Positions 54,259 to 63,346 are shown, counted from the first letter of the stretch. The stretch is 64,000 nucleotides of DNA from an uncultured Cohaesibacter sp. (GCF_963676485.1 NZ_OY781114.1:2992501-3056500); one strand, 5' to 3'. A program made the numbers and translations. The notes: generated from the letters alone by a model not told the origin.

Positions 54259-55464
54259 ATGCTGAATGGTCCTCTTCCCCCAGGGTTTCGTCGCATCTTA
54301 CGGCGTGAGTTGCGCCAGATCGCTGCGCGACCGGCGTTTATATTCATGCTTTTGCCATTTCCCCTGATCCTGTTTATTACGCTGGCGATGGTTTTCCATG
54401 CCGGCTTGCCAACCGGACTGCCGGTTGCTGTGGTGGATCTTGATGGCACGATGATGTCTCATCAAGTCACCCGCATGGTGGATGCAACGCCGGATGTTGA
54501 TGTGAAGCTGCATTTGGCCTCTTTGAGCGAAGCCAAGAGGGCCCTCGTTTCCCGCAAGGCTTATGCCGTGCTTTATATTCCGAAAAATATGGAGCGGGAT
54601 TTGCAACTGGGTCATCGGCCTAATCTGGTGATGTTCATCAACAATCAGCTCTATACGACAGGCAGCATCACGCACCGGGCAATCGCGAGTGCTCTTAGCA
54701 CCTTCAATGTCGGGGTCAGTATCCAAACCCGTATGGCTCGAGGGGCCGATCGGGACAGTGCGACGGCCGCAGCGCAGCCTATTCCGCTTCAGATCAATCC
54801 GCTTTTCAACCCGACGCTCAACTATGTTCAATTTTTGCTTGCAGCAATCATGCCTGCAATTTTGCAGATCTTTGTGAGCGTGAGTGCTGCTCTTTCCTTT
54901 TCAAGGGATCATCACACAGCAGCGGGCATGCCACGCGCCATGCGCCTTGGCGGTTCTGCGTTTCGGGTAATCGCGGGAAAGCTTCTGCCCTATACGATCA
55001 TCTGGAGCATGATGCTGATGCTGACGGATGCAATTATTTTCGGCGGATTTGACGGATCGTTTCATGGAAATATCGCGTTCCACTTCGTCTATGGCGCCAT
55101 TTTCATTCTTGCGAGCCAGTTCTTGGGCGCATGCGGGGCTTTGTTGAGCCGGGACACGGCTGCAACACTGGGATTTGTCGGCGTCCTGACCGCGCCTGCA
55201 TTCGGGTTTGCCGGAGTGAGTTATCCCCGCATCATGATGAACCAGTTTGCGCGCTGGTGGGGTGATATGATCCCGCTGACGTCCTATCTGGAATTGCGCA
55301 CGGATCAGGTTTTGCGCGGCACGCCAATCCATTATTCACTACCGGAATTCTATTGGGCATTGGCGACGATGGTCGGATGGCTGATGTTGCTGGTCGTCCT
55401 CGTTCAGGCAGATGCCTATAAGAAGTCGAAAAAGAAAGCTCAGGCACAAGGAGAAATGGCATGA
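54259..55464 (+). CDS. ABC-2 type transporter permease
   Basis: A 401-residue ABC-2 permease of the YhhJ/YbhS kind: one N-terminal helix, a periplasmic domain of about 150 residues (VAVVDLDGTMMSHQVTRMVD onward), then five to six C-terminal helices. It ends with a Lys-rich tail and overlaps the next gene by four bases. It should act with the second permease as a heterodimer. Confidence 0.92.
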   Translation: MLNGPLPPGFRRILRRELRQIAARPAFIFMLLPFPLILFITLAMVFHAGLPTGLPVAVVDLDGTMMSHQVTRMVDATPDVDVKLHLASLSEAKRALVSRKAYAVLYIPKNMERDLQLGHRPNLVMFINNQLYTTGSITHRAIASALSTFNVGVSIQTRMARGADRDSATAAAQPIPLQINPLFNPTLNYVQFLLAAIMPAILQIFVSVSAALSFSRDHHTAAGMPRAMRLGGSAFRVIAGKLLPYTIIWSMMLMLTDAIIFGGFDGSFHGNIAFHFVYGAIFILASQFLGACGALLSRDTAATLGFVGVLTAPAFGFAGVSYPRIMMNQFARWWGDMIPLTSYLELRTDQVLRGTPIHYSLPEFYWALATMVGWLMLLVVLVQADAYKKSKKKAQAQGEMA

Positions 55465-56570
55465 AGCTCTTTCTTCGTCGATATGTGGGCGCGTTTGCCT
55501 CCATTTTTTCAAGCTGGAGCGCTTTTTCGACCATGGTGCTGGCAACATTCCTCTACGCCGCACTCTATCCTCAGCCCTATTTGGGAGAGGTTGTCAGAAA
55601 AGCTCCCATCGTGGCAGTTGATCAGGACGGGTCAACTTCCAGCCGCGCCCTGTTGCGCCGTATTGCCAATACCGATGGTGTGCGCATTGCTGCCACCGTA
55701 CACGATATGCACGCCGCAAAAGATCTGTTCTACAAACGCGAGGCCTATGGAATCGTGATCATTCCGCCCCAGTTCGAGCAGACTTTGCTAGACGGTCATC
55801 CCTCGCCGATTGCGGCCTATGGAGATGCCAGTTATTTCATCATTTACAGCGCAATCGTCAGCGCGGTAAGGGATGCTGTATCCACTATGGGCACCGAGGT
55901 TCAATTTGCGCGATTGACGGCGGCAGGAACTGACGCCACCAGCGCTACCTCCCTGATTTCGCCAATCAACATTACATCCGTCACTCTGTTCAACCCCGAA
56001 GGGGGCTATAATAGCTATGTGGTTCCGGCGGCCTTTGTGCTGATATTGCAGCAAACGCTGCTGATGGGTATCGGGATTTTGCAGTCAGGGCGGAGAAACC
56101 GCCGTGGAGCGGAAATGCTGGCCGAACCGGTGGCCTATATCACACTCTATCTGGTGCTGATCTTCTTTTCGCAAGAGATGTTGCCGAGGCTCTATCATAT
56201 TCCGAAAATAGGAGAGACGCACACTCTGTTTCTCGTGGCGCTTCCTTTCCTTACGGCCACATGCGCGCTGGGTTATGTTATCACGCGTCTCATTCCATGG
56301 CGGGAAGGCATTCTTTTCTTTTTGGTCGTTCTGGGGATGCCGTTATTCTTCTTGTCTGGCGTGTCGTGGCCGTTTGAAGAGATCCCGCCGGTCATTCATG
56401 CCCTGTCTCTTCTTTTCCCTTCCACAACCGCGATCACGGCAATTGTGCAGGTCAACCAGATGGGGGCTGATTATCAGGATGTGTTGCCCACGGTTTATAC
56501 CCTACTTGGTTTAACCGTGTTCTATTCTCTACTTTCCGTCGGCATTGGGGCTCTCAAGCGGCGCCAGTAA
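55461..56570 (+). CDS. ABC-2 type transporter permease
   Basis: A 369-residue paralogue of the preceding permease with the same layout: N-terminal helix, periplasmic domain beginning IVAVDQDGSTSSRALLRRIA, and C-terminal helices with LFFLSGVSWPFEEIPPVIH typical of ABC-2 exporters. No ATP-binding gene follows or precedes in this operon, so energy coupling must come from elsewhere or the ATPase gene has been lost. Confidence 0.92.
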   Translation: MKLFLRRYVGAFASIFSSWSAFSTMVLATFLYAALYPQPYLGEVVRKAPIVAVDQDGSTSSRALLRRIANTDGVRIAATVHDMHAAKDLFYKREAYGIVIIPPQFEQTLLDGHPSPIAAYGDASYFIIYSAIVSAVRDAVSTMGTEVQFARLTAAGTDATSATSLISPINITSVTLFNPEGGYNSYVVPAAFVLILQQTLLMGIGILQSGRRNRRGAEMLAEPVAYITLYLVLIFFSQEMLPRLYHIPKIGETHTLFLVALPFLTATCALGYVITRLIPWREGILFFLVVLGMPLFFLSGVSWPFEEIPPVIHALSLLFPSTTAITAIVQVNQMGADYQDVLPTVYTLLGLTVFYSLLSVGIGALKRRQ

Positions 56571-56831
56571 TGTTTTATAAGTTTCGGCTGTTGCCGCGCA
56601 GAAGTTAAACTCTGCTTGTGAGCATCTTTCTCCTATGGCAAAAACGGTAAGGTCTGCTGCATGGGCTGACCTTGCTCCGGGCAAGGAAACTTCGAAGGCA
56701 CAAGCATTATGCGGTTCAAGCCCAAGCGCGCGCACTGTCATCAGGTAGGGAAGAGGGTGTTGCTTCCCTTTGGGAATCTCGAACTCTGAAACAACGACAT
56801 CGACCTTGTCGGAAATTCCGAGTTCCGCCAT
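56529..56831 (-). pseudogene. HAD-family hydrolase, C-terminal fragment
   Basis: A 100-codon frame keeps HAD motifs III and IV (IPKGKQHPLPYLMTVRALGL and NACAFEVSLPGARSAHAADL) but lacks the nucleophile half. In motif IV the usual FEDS is FEVS, so a metal-binding Asp is also lost. Its 3' end runs into the permease gene's coding end. A clear decayed fragment. Confidence 0.7.
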
Positions 56832-56860
56832 TGCGACGAGCCCATGTAATCTCTTCCGGT

Positions 56861-57022
56861 TTACTGTTTCTTGAGGGTCTTGTTGATGAAAAGGCTGCGA
56901 CGGAAGTGTTTGTATTTGTTGAAGAAGCTAAAAGCCGGGTTCAGGAAGAAATCAATAAAGTTTTGGAACAACAGGAGGAACAGTGCGCCAACCAAGAGGA
57001 TGGTGGCGATTGGGATGTCTTC
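56861..57022 (-). pseudogene. Membrane-protein C-terminal fragment
   Basis: On the minus strand a 53-residue frame reads IPIATILLVGALFLLLFQNF, then FIDFFLNP and a basic tail ending TLKKQ before TAA at 56861. It has a convincing transmembrane helix but no start codon with a ribosome site; a TGA lies just upstream. I read it as the end of a lost membrane protein. The rest of 56571-57328 holds no gene. Confidence 0.4.
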
Positions 57023-57328
57023 TCAACCAGTATCCCCTTCGATTCACATGATGAGATCAAGACGGAGGTTAGTCTCAGGTCGATTTATGAAGATGTCGAT
57101 AGCGAATAGCACGACACGCTAAATGTCCGGTAACGAGATACTATTTGTGGCGTCGATCGGTCGATGAAGGTCCTCTCAGGGCCGCCATTATGCCCAAAGG
57201 ATTTAATGGTTGTGTGGTGTCGGTATATGTCGTCAGGATTGATGATCATGTGTGTCGAAGGTAGTGATTGATAAGTTTGTATGTTAAGATAATCTAAACC
57301 TAAAATTGAATCTTGGAGGGGGATAGCA

Positions 57329-58471
57329 ATGTTTGAAAACCGTATTTTCAAGGCAGCACTAAGCATAGTCGTGTTTACTGTGTGTGCCTGTGCGCGTCCC
57401 TACGATCCTCCGGAGTTCCGAGGAATGCAGGAGTTTGTGGGTGCTAAGGACGTGGCGGGGTCTGATGGTGTCGTTAGAGTAATCATGACACACGGTATGT
57501 GTACAGGAAGCCACCAAGCGTATGGGTCGGGAAATCTGAATTGGGTTGGGACACGGACTGAAATGATCGCTGAGATCATTGGCGACAAAAAATACAAACG
57601 GCAATCTCTATACCAAGCAGCCGCAAGATATTACGGCACTGCGACTAGCCCTGCGGTTTACAGGTATGATGTAAACCTTACCGGAGAGGATGGCATTAGG
57701 TATGAGATAAAGCTTTTGAAATGGGGGCAAACGTTCCAGTCTGCCTATAACGCGCTTGATGTACTTGAGAACGAAATTCAGAAAGTGCCAATCACTCGGG
57801 CCAAGCTCAACGATCAGCTCAAGGTTGAGTTGATGGACGACTGTTTGGTTGATGCTGTGGTCTACTCAGGACCGCGAGGAAATAGCCTTCGTTCTGCTTA
57901 TCGGGAAGCTGTGTGCGATCTTATGGGGGGCACGATTCGCGGAACGAACCAAGGCGTTCAGGGTGAAAAGGTATCTTGCAGCAACGCGCGAAAAATAGAT
58001 CGAACACCGACGGTCATCGTTCCTGAATCTCTTGGCTCAAAAGTAATGATGGATGCTTTGAACAGTATATCAAACGTTGGATCGCTTGGAAGCGTAAGGG
58101 CAATACATCTGGCAACGAATCAGATACCGCTCCTCTCGCAAGCAGAACTGTCTGCGATGGCATCCGCTCGAGGTGAGGCGGTTGATGACGGATCGACGGC
58201 ATTTAAATCTATGGTTGAGCGCCTAAGGGGTCCTCGTGGAAAGGCCACATCTTCTCCAATGGCAGTGGTTGTCTACAACGATGTAAACGATCTTGTCGGT
58301 TATCACCTAACACCAGCTTGGGTGCCGGAAGGTGTAAGTCTCACGAATGTTTTGCTTTCTAACGGAGATACTTACTTCGGGTATGTCGAGAACCCACTTG
58401 ATGCCCATTACAAAACCGCTCGACCGCAAGTACTGAAGATGATTATGAATGGGTCAAATGCGGACTTATGA
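57329..58471 (+). CDS. Putative lipoprotein with alpha/beta-hydrolase-like motifs
   Basis: Not assigned to a named family. 380 residues; a lipoprotein signal with lipobox VFTVCAC places the lipidated Cys at about residue 19. Later VIMTHGMCTG resembles an oxyanion-hole strand, VIVPESLGSKVMMDAL a nucleophile elbow (Ser within PESLG), NDVNDLVGYHL the acid region and ENPLDAHYKT a possible catalytic His. It lies next to the prophage integrase, is preceded by TTGGAGGGGG, and may be phage cargo or a chromosomal gene. Confidence 0.65.
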   Translation: MFENRIFKAALSIVVFTVCACARPYDPPEFRGMQEFVGAKDVAGSDGVVRVIMTHGMCTGSHQAYGSGNLNWVGTRTEMIAEIIGDKKYKRQSLYQAAARYYGTATSPAVYRYDVNLTGEDGIRYEIKLLKWGQTFQSAYNALDVLENEIQKVPITRAKLNDQLKVELMDDCLVDAVVYSGPRGNSLRSAYREAVCDLMGGTIRGTNQGVQGEKVSCSNARKIDRTPTVIVPESLGSKVMMDALNSISNVGSLGSVRAIHLATNQIPLLSQAELSAMASARGEAVDDGSTAFKSMVERLRGPRGKATSSPMAVVVYNDVNDLVGYHLTPAWVPEGVSLTNVLLSNGDTYFGYVENPLDAHYKTARPQVLKMIMNGSNADL

Positions 58472-58627
58472 CCGAAACTTTATTTAGTAAATTTCTGGTG
58501 GTTACAGCTTCAGAGCTTTGAGCCGGATTCAAAAGTGGTTGGGCGATACCAGCAGGGAGTGGTTGAGCAGACAACACGTGCCTGAAATGATGCGTGTCAT
58601 CAGGGATGGTGAAGCAAAGAGTAGTGA

Positions 58628-59659
58628 TCAATTTTGATGTCTATTGTTGTTGTGTGTCTTGTGAATCGCGCTTTCAGCCAATTTCTTCCTGTTTGCTTGG
58701 CGGGAATAGTGGCTGGCCATGGCTTCGGTTCTGTGGCCTAGGACTGCCATCATTTCTTTTTCGCTGCCGCCTGCCTCGGCGATATCTGTCGCCAGAGTGG
58801 TGCGTAGGCCGTGGAAGGTGAGGCCGCTTTGCACCTTCTCTTGTTCTTTGAGGGCGCGGATGTGTTTGAAGAAAGAAGCGCGCAAGCCACTTTCTGTCCA
58901 TGAGGTGCCGCGCGTCGTCAGGCACATGATAGTGCCTTTGCGTTCTGTGCTGTCGATGATCGCCTTGAGCACGGGACCTGTCGGGATCCAAACCATGTCG
59001 CCGGTTTTGCCTTGGGTGAAATTGATCGAGCGTCCGTCATAGGCAGCCCAGGAGAGGCGCACAACATCGCCCTCACGAAGCCCAGCATAGAGGGCCAGAG
59101 CCATAGGAAGAATGAGCTGGGGTGGCGCTGCTTCGAATGCGGCGAGCCGTTCTGCGGCTGTCCATGGCCTGTTCGCCGTGCCTTCTCTGCTCGACCTTCT
59201 GATCTTTTTGACCTTGGCAGCGGGGTTGATTTCGACAAAATCATATTGCATGCCCCAATTGAAAAGGATCGAGAAAAGCGTCACAACATAGTTGGCGAAA
59301 GTGCGCTTGTGCTTTTCAAAAGCCAGATCGCGGATCTTGGCAATGGTGGAAGGCTTGAAGCTGGTAAGAGGCGTGTCTTTTTTTTTACCATCCAGCATCC
59401 AGAGCATGACTTTCTCATAGTCTTTGCGGGTGCGCGGGGCGAGGCCTCTAAAATCCGGGCTTTGGCGATAGGCTTCTATCAAACCGCCTACCGTTCCTTT
59501 GATTGGCTTGTTCTTTTTGAGTTTGGCGTCTTCAAGCGCAATTTGGTGATAAAACGCGGCTGTTCCCGGTTCGGCTGAAATCCGCGCCCGGGTCTTGCGG
59601 TGATAATAGTACCGCTTTCCCTTTGAGGTGATGATGTGAAGGTTCTTGACCCTATTCAT
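58628..59659 (-). CDS. int: Phage-type tyrosine recombinase (integrase)
   Basis: A 343-residue integrase from ATG 59659, which overlaps the end of the AlpA-like gene by eight bases. The catalytic residues are all visible: Arg in YAGLREGDVV, HGLRTT, GHRTEAM and Tyr in SHYSR. The core-binding domain lies at about residues 50-160. It integrates and, with the small upstream protein, excises the prophage; the position at the end of the element is usual. Confidence 0.95.
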   Translation of the reverse strand: MNRVKNLHIITSKGKRYYYHRKTRARISAEPGTAAFYHQIALEDAKLKKNKPIKGTVGGLIEAYRQSPDFRGLAPRTRKDYEKVMLWMLDGKKKDTPLTSFKPSTIAKIRDLAFEKHKRTFANYVVTLFSILFNWGMQYDFVEINPAAKVKKIRRSSREGTANRPWTAAERLAAFEAAPPQLILPMALALYAGLREGDVVRLSWAAYDGRSINFTQGKTGDMVWIPTGPVLKAIIDSTERKGTIMCLTTRGTSWTESGLRASFFKHIRALKEQEKVQSGLTFHGLRTTLATDIAEAGGSEKEMMAVLGHRTEAMASHYSRQANRKKLAESAIHKTHNNNRHQN

Positions 59660-59870
59660 CCCAGCCATAGTCTTGCACCATATCGTTGGTTGAATTGTTA
59701 TTGTTGCCCAGCCCAGACATTTCATCAATCCACCGGTCTAGGACTTTCCTGTCCCACTTGGGGTAGCTGCCTATTCTGATGTGTCTGCCCGGATAGTTGC
59801 TTTGCAGATATGAAACTGAGACACCGCAATAGCGCGCTGCCTCCTTTGTGTTGATCAGTCGAGGCACCAT
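59652..59870 (-). CDS. AlpA/excisionase-like DNA-binding protein
   Basis: A 72-residue protein with the winged-helix opening LINTKEAARYCGVSVSYLQS of MerR-like/AlpA excisionase proteins. It overlaps the integrase start, so the two are made together. It probably directs excision or regulates int. Confidence 0.82.
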   Translation of the reverse strand: MVPRLINTKEAARYCGVSVSYLQSNYPGRHIRIGSYPKWDRKVLDRWIDEMSGLGNNNNSTNDMVQDYGWDE

Positions 59871-59880
59871 GTCAGCCTCC

Positions 59881-59991
59881 TCAACCGGCGATCATTGGCG
59901 TGATGATGATTGCGGCTTTCATGATGGCGAGATAGGCGCCAAAGCCGAGGATGGAAAGGGTGGCTGCAATTGGGATGATCAGGCGATCCAT
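59881..59991 (-). CDS. 36-residue prophage membrane peptide
   Basis: ATG 59991 with a clear AGGAG site opens a 36-residue frame with one transmembrane helix (PIAATLSILGFGAYLAIM) and a hydrophobic end. It lies between ssb and the AlpA-like gene on the same strand. Not recognised; single-helix phage peptides may affect superinfection or the cell envelope. Confidence 0.65.
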   Translation of the reverse strand: MDRLIIPIAATLSILGFGAYLAIMKAAIIITPMIAG

Positions 59992-60045
59992 TGTCGTGCT
60001 CCTGTGGTGAGGTGGAGTGTGGTGGGTGTTTGCTGTCGCAATTCC

Positions 60046-60501
60046 CTAAAACGGGATATCGTCGTCCAGATCGTGGCGCGTATTGCTGTCTGGACCGGGT
60101 GGTTGGTCGCCATAGCTGCCGGGGTCGGCTGGCGGTGGTCCGCCTGCTCCTGCCTTTTCCAGCATGGTCAGAGCGGCGTTGTAGCCCTGCAGCACCACCT
60201 CGGTGGTGTAGCGGTCCTGACCGTTCTGGTCCTGCCACTTGCGGGTCATGAGTTTGCCCTCAAGATAAACCTTCGAGCCTTTCTTGAGATATTGCTCGGC
60301 GATCTTGCAAAGGCCTTCGGTGAAGATGACAACCCGGTGCCATTCGGTTTTCTCTTTCCGCTCGCCGGTGGTTCTGTCCTTCCAGCTTTCGCCTGTGGCA
60401 AGGGACAGGGTGCAGACGGGGCGACCGTCTTGGGTGCGGCGAATCTCAGGGTCTTGCCCCAGATTGCCCACAAGGATGACTTTATTGACTGATCCAGCCA
60501 T
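60046..60501 (-). CDS. ssb: Single-stranded DNA-binding protein
   Basis: A 151-residue SSB: N-terminal OB fold beginning [20 protein letters not shown], then a Gly/Pro-rich linker and the acidic C-terminal tip DDDIPF that recruits replication proteins. It is the prophage's own copy, for replication or recombination. GGAG site present. Confidence 0.96.
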   Translation of the reverse strand: MAGSVNKVILVGNLGQDPEIRRTQDGRPVCTLSLATGESWKDRTTGERKEKTEWHRVVIFTEGLCKIAEQYLKKGSKVYLEGKLMTRKWQDQNGQDRYTTEVVLQGYNAALTMLEKAGAGGPPPADPGSYGDQPPGPDSNTRHDLDDDIPF

Positions 60502-60515
60502 TGGATGGCTCCTCT

Positions 60516-61115
60516 CTAACTTGCAGCCCGTTCGGGGTTGCGTTCCGCCATGCGGTCAGGGATATGCTGCTCCACCCGGTCGGCCCAAAGTGCGGCGGCG
60601 CTTTCGGGTGTGCGTGGCATGATGGGATGCTTGGTGATAGCGGCGCCTTTGGTCATGCTGCTTGCGTGGCCGCTGCCCATATCGCGCAATTCTGCTTGAA
60701 TGGTTGCGTTCTGGGCTGCGATCAAAAAGCGAAGAGTGCCAACGTCTGGATGACGCTCAAGCCCTGCCGCAAAGCGTATCGAGGCCCGTATCCGGGTGAT
60801 GTATGGATCATCCTGTCCAATTGGCTTGATGCTGGCGCTAAAGCGGTGGCTGTCGTTCTGCTCCTCGATCAGCGCCATGACCGGTTCATCAAAGGCCGAA
60901 TGTGCAAAGAGCAAAAGGGCCTCAAGCTGGAAATCAGCCGGTGCGATCTCGGCAAGGTTGAGCAGATGATCGGCAAAGCTATAGTGACCACCGAAAAGCA
61001 ACGGCATCCAAGGCTTGAGGGAAAGAAGCCTGCCGAGCAGGCGGAAATCAATGTCGTGCGGCTCTGGCAGTTGCGGCATAGAGCGGCGCTCAGGGAGAAT
61101 GAAATGCAGTGACAT
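60516..61115 (-). CDS. Uncharacterised prophage protein
   Basis: Not recognised. 199 residues from ATG 61115; the longer frame would overlap the small membrane peptide gene. Soluble, mixed helix and loop, with no motif. It sits directly upstream of ssb (14 bases), so it may belong to the phage DNA-processing operon. Confidence 0.65.
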   Translation of the reverse strand: MSLHFILPERRSMPQLPEPHDIDFRLLGRLLSLKPWMPLLFGGHYSFADHLLNLAEIAPADFQLEALLLFAHSAFDEPVMALIEEQNDSHRFSASIKPIGQDDPYITRIRASIRFAAGLERHPDVGTLRFLIAAQNATIQAELRDMGSGHASSMTKGAAITKHPIMPRTPESAAALWADRVEQHIPDRMAERNPERAAS

Positions 61116-61143
61116 CGCGGTTTCTCTGTCTGGGGTGAACGGT

Positions 61144-61227
61144 TCAAAAGAGAATGGAGGCCCAAACGCCAAGCATCGTCATAAAGGTGAGCAAACTGCC
61201 AAGGGCGAGAATGTCCCGAATGATCAT
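61144..61227 (-). CDS. 27-residue prophage membrane peptide
   Basis: ATG 61227, with AGGAAAGG nine bases upstream, opens a 27-residue frame with one helix (ILALGSLLTFMTMLGVWASI). Same strand and operon as ssb. Second such peptide in this early operon. Confidence 0.6.
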   Translation of the reverse strand: MIIRDILALGSLLTFMTMLGVWASILF

Positions 61228-61363
61228 GGTGTGAGCCTTTCCTGATAGGATAGAAAAAGAGGGGCGGATCCATTGCGATTGGGAGGAGAAATCACCGATC
61301 CACCCCTCAGGTGCTCACCCCTCGCTTGTCGCCAGATAAGGGGTGAGGTGGGGAGGCCTCCCC

Positions 61364-61657
61364 CTAACGTCCGTTTGCGCGCCTCAGAAGGGCGAAAGCT
61401 TGGCCGGATGCGTCAAAGGCGCTGAGGGCGTTGTCCGCGATTTCCTGTTCAAACTTGATTGTCACCGGGCTGTTGCTAAACCAGTCTTCGAGCGTGCCGC
61501 GAATGGCATCAAATTCATCCGCACTGAGGCGCTTGCCGAGCTGCTTCCATTGATAGTTGGAAGGCCAGCGATAAGTGCGGCCATTGATGACCGTGGTTGT
61601 GCCTTGGCTGCGGTCTGGGTGATGGAGGGCTGTCGTTGATAAATTTGTGACTGTCAT
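61364..61657 (-). CDS. Uncharacterised prophage early protein
   Basis: Not recognised. 97 residues from ATG 61657; the frame opens further upstream but that part overlaps the promoter. It is the first gene of the leftward operon, 25 bases after the expected transcription start, directly under CI-type operators. Mid-part INGRTYRWPSNYQWKQLGKR is tryptophan-rich. First genes in such operons are often anti-host or recombination-control proteins. Confidence 0.65.
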   Translation of the reverse strand: MTVTNLSTTALHHPDRSQGTTTVINGRTYRWPSNYQWKQLGKRLSADEFDAIRGTLEDWFSNSPVTIKFEQEIADNALSAFDASGQAFALLRRANGR

Positions 61658-61688
61658 TTTGCAAAGTCCGGGTGAAGTTCTTTGCATC

Positions 61689-61741
61689 ATTGAAATTCAC
61701 AAAAAGTGAATAGTCAATAAAAAAATTCACAAAAAGTGAAT
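61689..61741 (-). promoter_or_regulatory. Leftward phage promoter with two repressor operators
   Basis: ATTCACAAAAAGTGAAT occurs at 61695-61711 and 61725-61741 (6-bp arms, 5-base centre). On the minus strand TTGACT (61712-61717) and TTCAAT (61689-61694) are spaced by exactly the 17 bases of the first operator, so a bound repressor must block RNA polymerase. Confidence 0.82.
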
Positions 61742-61867
61742 ATCTTAGGACTTGCGATTGTTGTGTGCTGTTTGCAGCTTGTGATAGGTGATTGATGGAA
61801 AAGTGTTTTTCGGCCTGATTGGCCGAGCGGGGTTTTATGGATCCTGCTGCAAGCGGAGGTTGGTGAT

Positions 61868-62830
61868 TTGCGTTGGTTTATGAGTGTGTTTTTCCTGTTG
61901 CTATGTACTGGCAACGCGGCCGCGGCGTGGATATTCGAAAGTGGGGAGGATCCGCTAACTGATAAGAAATTTGCTTTCATGGCGGCGAGTCAGCAGGGAG
62001 GTGGGGACGAGCCCTTTACTCTTATATTAAAATGCTGGGAGGGAGATGGTGCGCAACCGTTGATGCTGATTGGAACTCCTGTTTCCTATGATCAGAGAGA
62101 ATCGTACAAGAGTTCCGTTTTGGTCAAGTTCAGGGTAGACAAGGGAGATGTTCTTGAGCTGTCATTTGGTCCTAGAGAGCTCTCTGGTCGATTGGGGTTG
62201 CAGCTTCTTGGTGGGGATGTTGAACTGTTTAGTGATGTCTTGGAAAGAGTTGGTTCAGCCAATCGGCAAATTGTCGTTAGTGTTTTTGATCAAATATATA
62301 CTTTTCCTGCGAGCAGTAGCACTAAAGCCACTAATCTCCTGAAGGAAACTTGTAAGTTCAGCTCCTCGATCAATTCCTTGCAAAGTCAAAGAAAAGAGAA
62401 TTGGTACGATATGAGCGCAGAAGATTATGTCCGTGCATATAATGAGGCTGTCCAGTCATATGGTGGCGGGTTGATGGCAACGCTTGGGGAGTGCTCAAAA
62501 GGAGAGGTGAAGGATGCTTGCAAGGTTCAGTATGGTCGCGATGACATTGCAACAAACATCTTTTTAGACAAGGATGATGGTCGATTATTGTCTTTGGTGA
62601 CAATCGCGGCTGGTGGTGGAGACCTGCCGGAAAAAATGTTGGGAAGTTGGGCTGCTGTAATAAAGCTGGTTGAGAGTGATGAAAAGCGCGGACAGCGAGA
62701 CCGAAGGCGCAAAGATATGGTTGCAACGGTCGGCAAAGGCGATGAATACAAGGCAAAAACTGCGAATGCATCCTATTATGTGGCGAAGATTGATGGAATA
62801 GGTTTATGGTTTTCGGTTGATCGACCCTAG
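61868..62830 (+). CDS. Exported prophage cargo (moron-like) protein
   Basis: Not recognised. 320 residues from TTG 61868, with GGAGG about 9 bases upstream (ATG 61880 is an alternative). Signal peptide ends GNAAAA. The mature part has few motifs; cysteines at KCWEGD, KETCKF, LGECSK and KDACKV suggest disulfides. It points opposite to its neighbours, has its own terminator, and lies inside the immunity region, the usual setting for lysogenic-conversion genes. Confidence 0.7.
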   Translation: MRWFMSVFFLLLCTGNAAAAWIFESGEDPLTDKKFAFMAASQQGGGDEPFTLILKCWEGDGAQPLMLIGTPVSYDQRESYKSSVLVKFRVDKGDVLELSFGPRELSGRLGLQLLGGDVELFSDVLERVGSANRQIVVSVFDQIYTFPASSSTKATNLLKETCKFSSSINSLQSQRKENWYDMSAEDYVRAYNEAVQSYGGGLMATLGECSKGEVKDACKVQYGRDDIATNIFLDKDDGRLLSLVTIAAGGGDLPEKMLGSWAAVIKLVESDEKRGQRDRRRKDMVATVGKGDEYKAKTANASYYVAKIDGIGLWFSVDRP

Positions 62831-62859
62831 TTTGCTCTGGGGATTTTGTTGTTGTGTTG

Positions 62860-62886
62860 AAGCCAGGGTTCGCCCTGGCTTTTTTA
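62860..62886 (+). terminator. Rho-independent terminator of the cargo gene
   Basis: AAGCCAGGG (62860-62868), loop TTCG, CCCTGGCTT (62873-62881) and a T-run. Textbook form, 30 bases after the stop. Confidence 0.92.
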
Positions 62887-63031
62887 GGTGTGAATGCGGT
62901 TGTGTTGTGCATATAGGTTGAAAAGTAAAGAAAATCTTTATTTGTTCTTATTTTGTTCTCATTGTGTGGTGGGAGGCATATGAGTGTAAAATGAATGATG
63001 AGTTGAGATTGAAATTGATGTTGGAGGCTTG

Positions 63032-63346
63032 TTATGTGTCGGGGTTTTCGCTTGATGCGTTAGAGTTGCTCACGCGAGGTCTGGATGCCCAAGCTATGCG
63101 CATTTGTTGCGGTAATGTATCGGCTCTCCCCAAAAACAAAAAGTCGAGTGACACCCCATAAACCTTGCTAATTTTCAGGGCACCTTGAAGCGATAAGCGT
63201 TGGTTGCCTTTTTCCCAGTTATTTAGCTGCGTAGGCAGAATGTCGATGCTCGAGGCAAAATCCTTCTGCTTCAGGTTCAAATGGTCTCTCAGCCATTTGA
63301 CTCGCTCTGCGACTTTTTCCATGGATGCTTCGTCTGGTGTTTTCAT
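63032..63346 (-). CDS. CI-like phage repressor (XRE family)
   Basis: A 104-residue repressor from ATG 63346. Its helix-turn-helix is LKQKDFASSIDILPTQLNNWEKGNQ at about residues 29-53, and the C-terminal part is short with no LexA-like peptidase domain, so it is not cleaved like lambda CI. It lies opposite the Cro-like gene with two operators between them and is expected to bind all four 17-bp sites. Confidence 0.85.
   Translation of the reverse strand: MKTPDEASMEKVAERVKWLRDHLNLKQKDFASSIDILPTQLNNWEKGNQRLSLQGALKISKVYGVSLDFLFLGRADTLPQQMRIAWASRPRVSNSNASSENPDT

Noticed and set aside
56672-57109. 145-codon plus-strand frame with an acidic tail
   Set aside because: Its first half is antisense to a clear HAD fragment and its second half is antisense to a convincing membrane-helix fragment, so it is probably a shadow.
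62964-63161. 65-codon plus-strand frame
   Set aside because: Overlaps the repressor gene's 3' end on the other strand and shows no family; a nearby GGGAGG is not enough.
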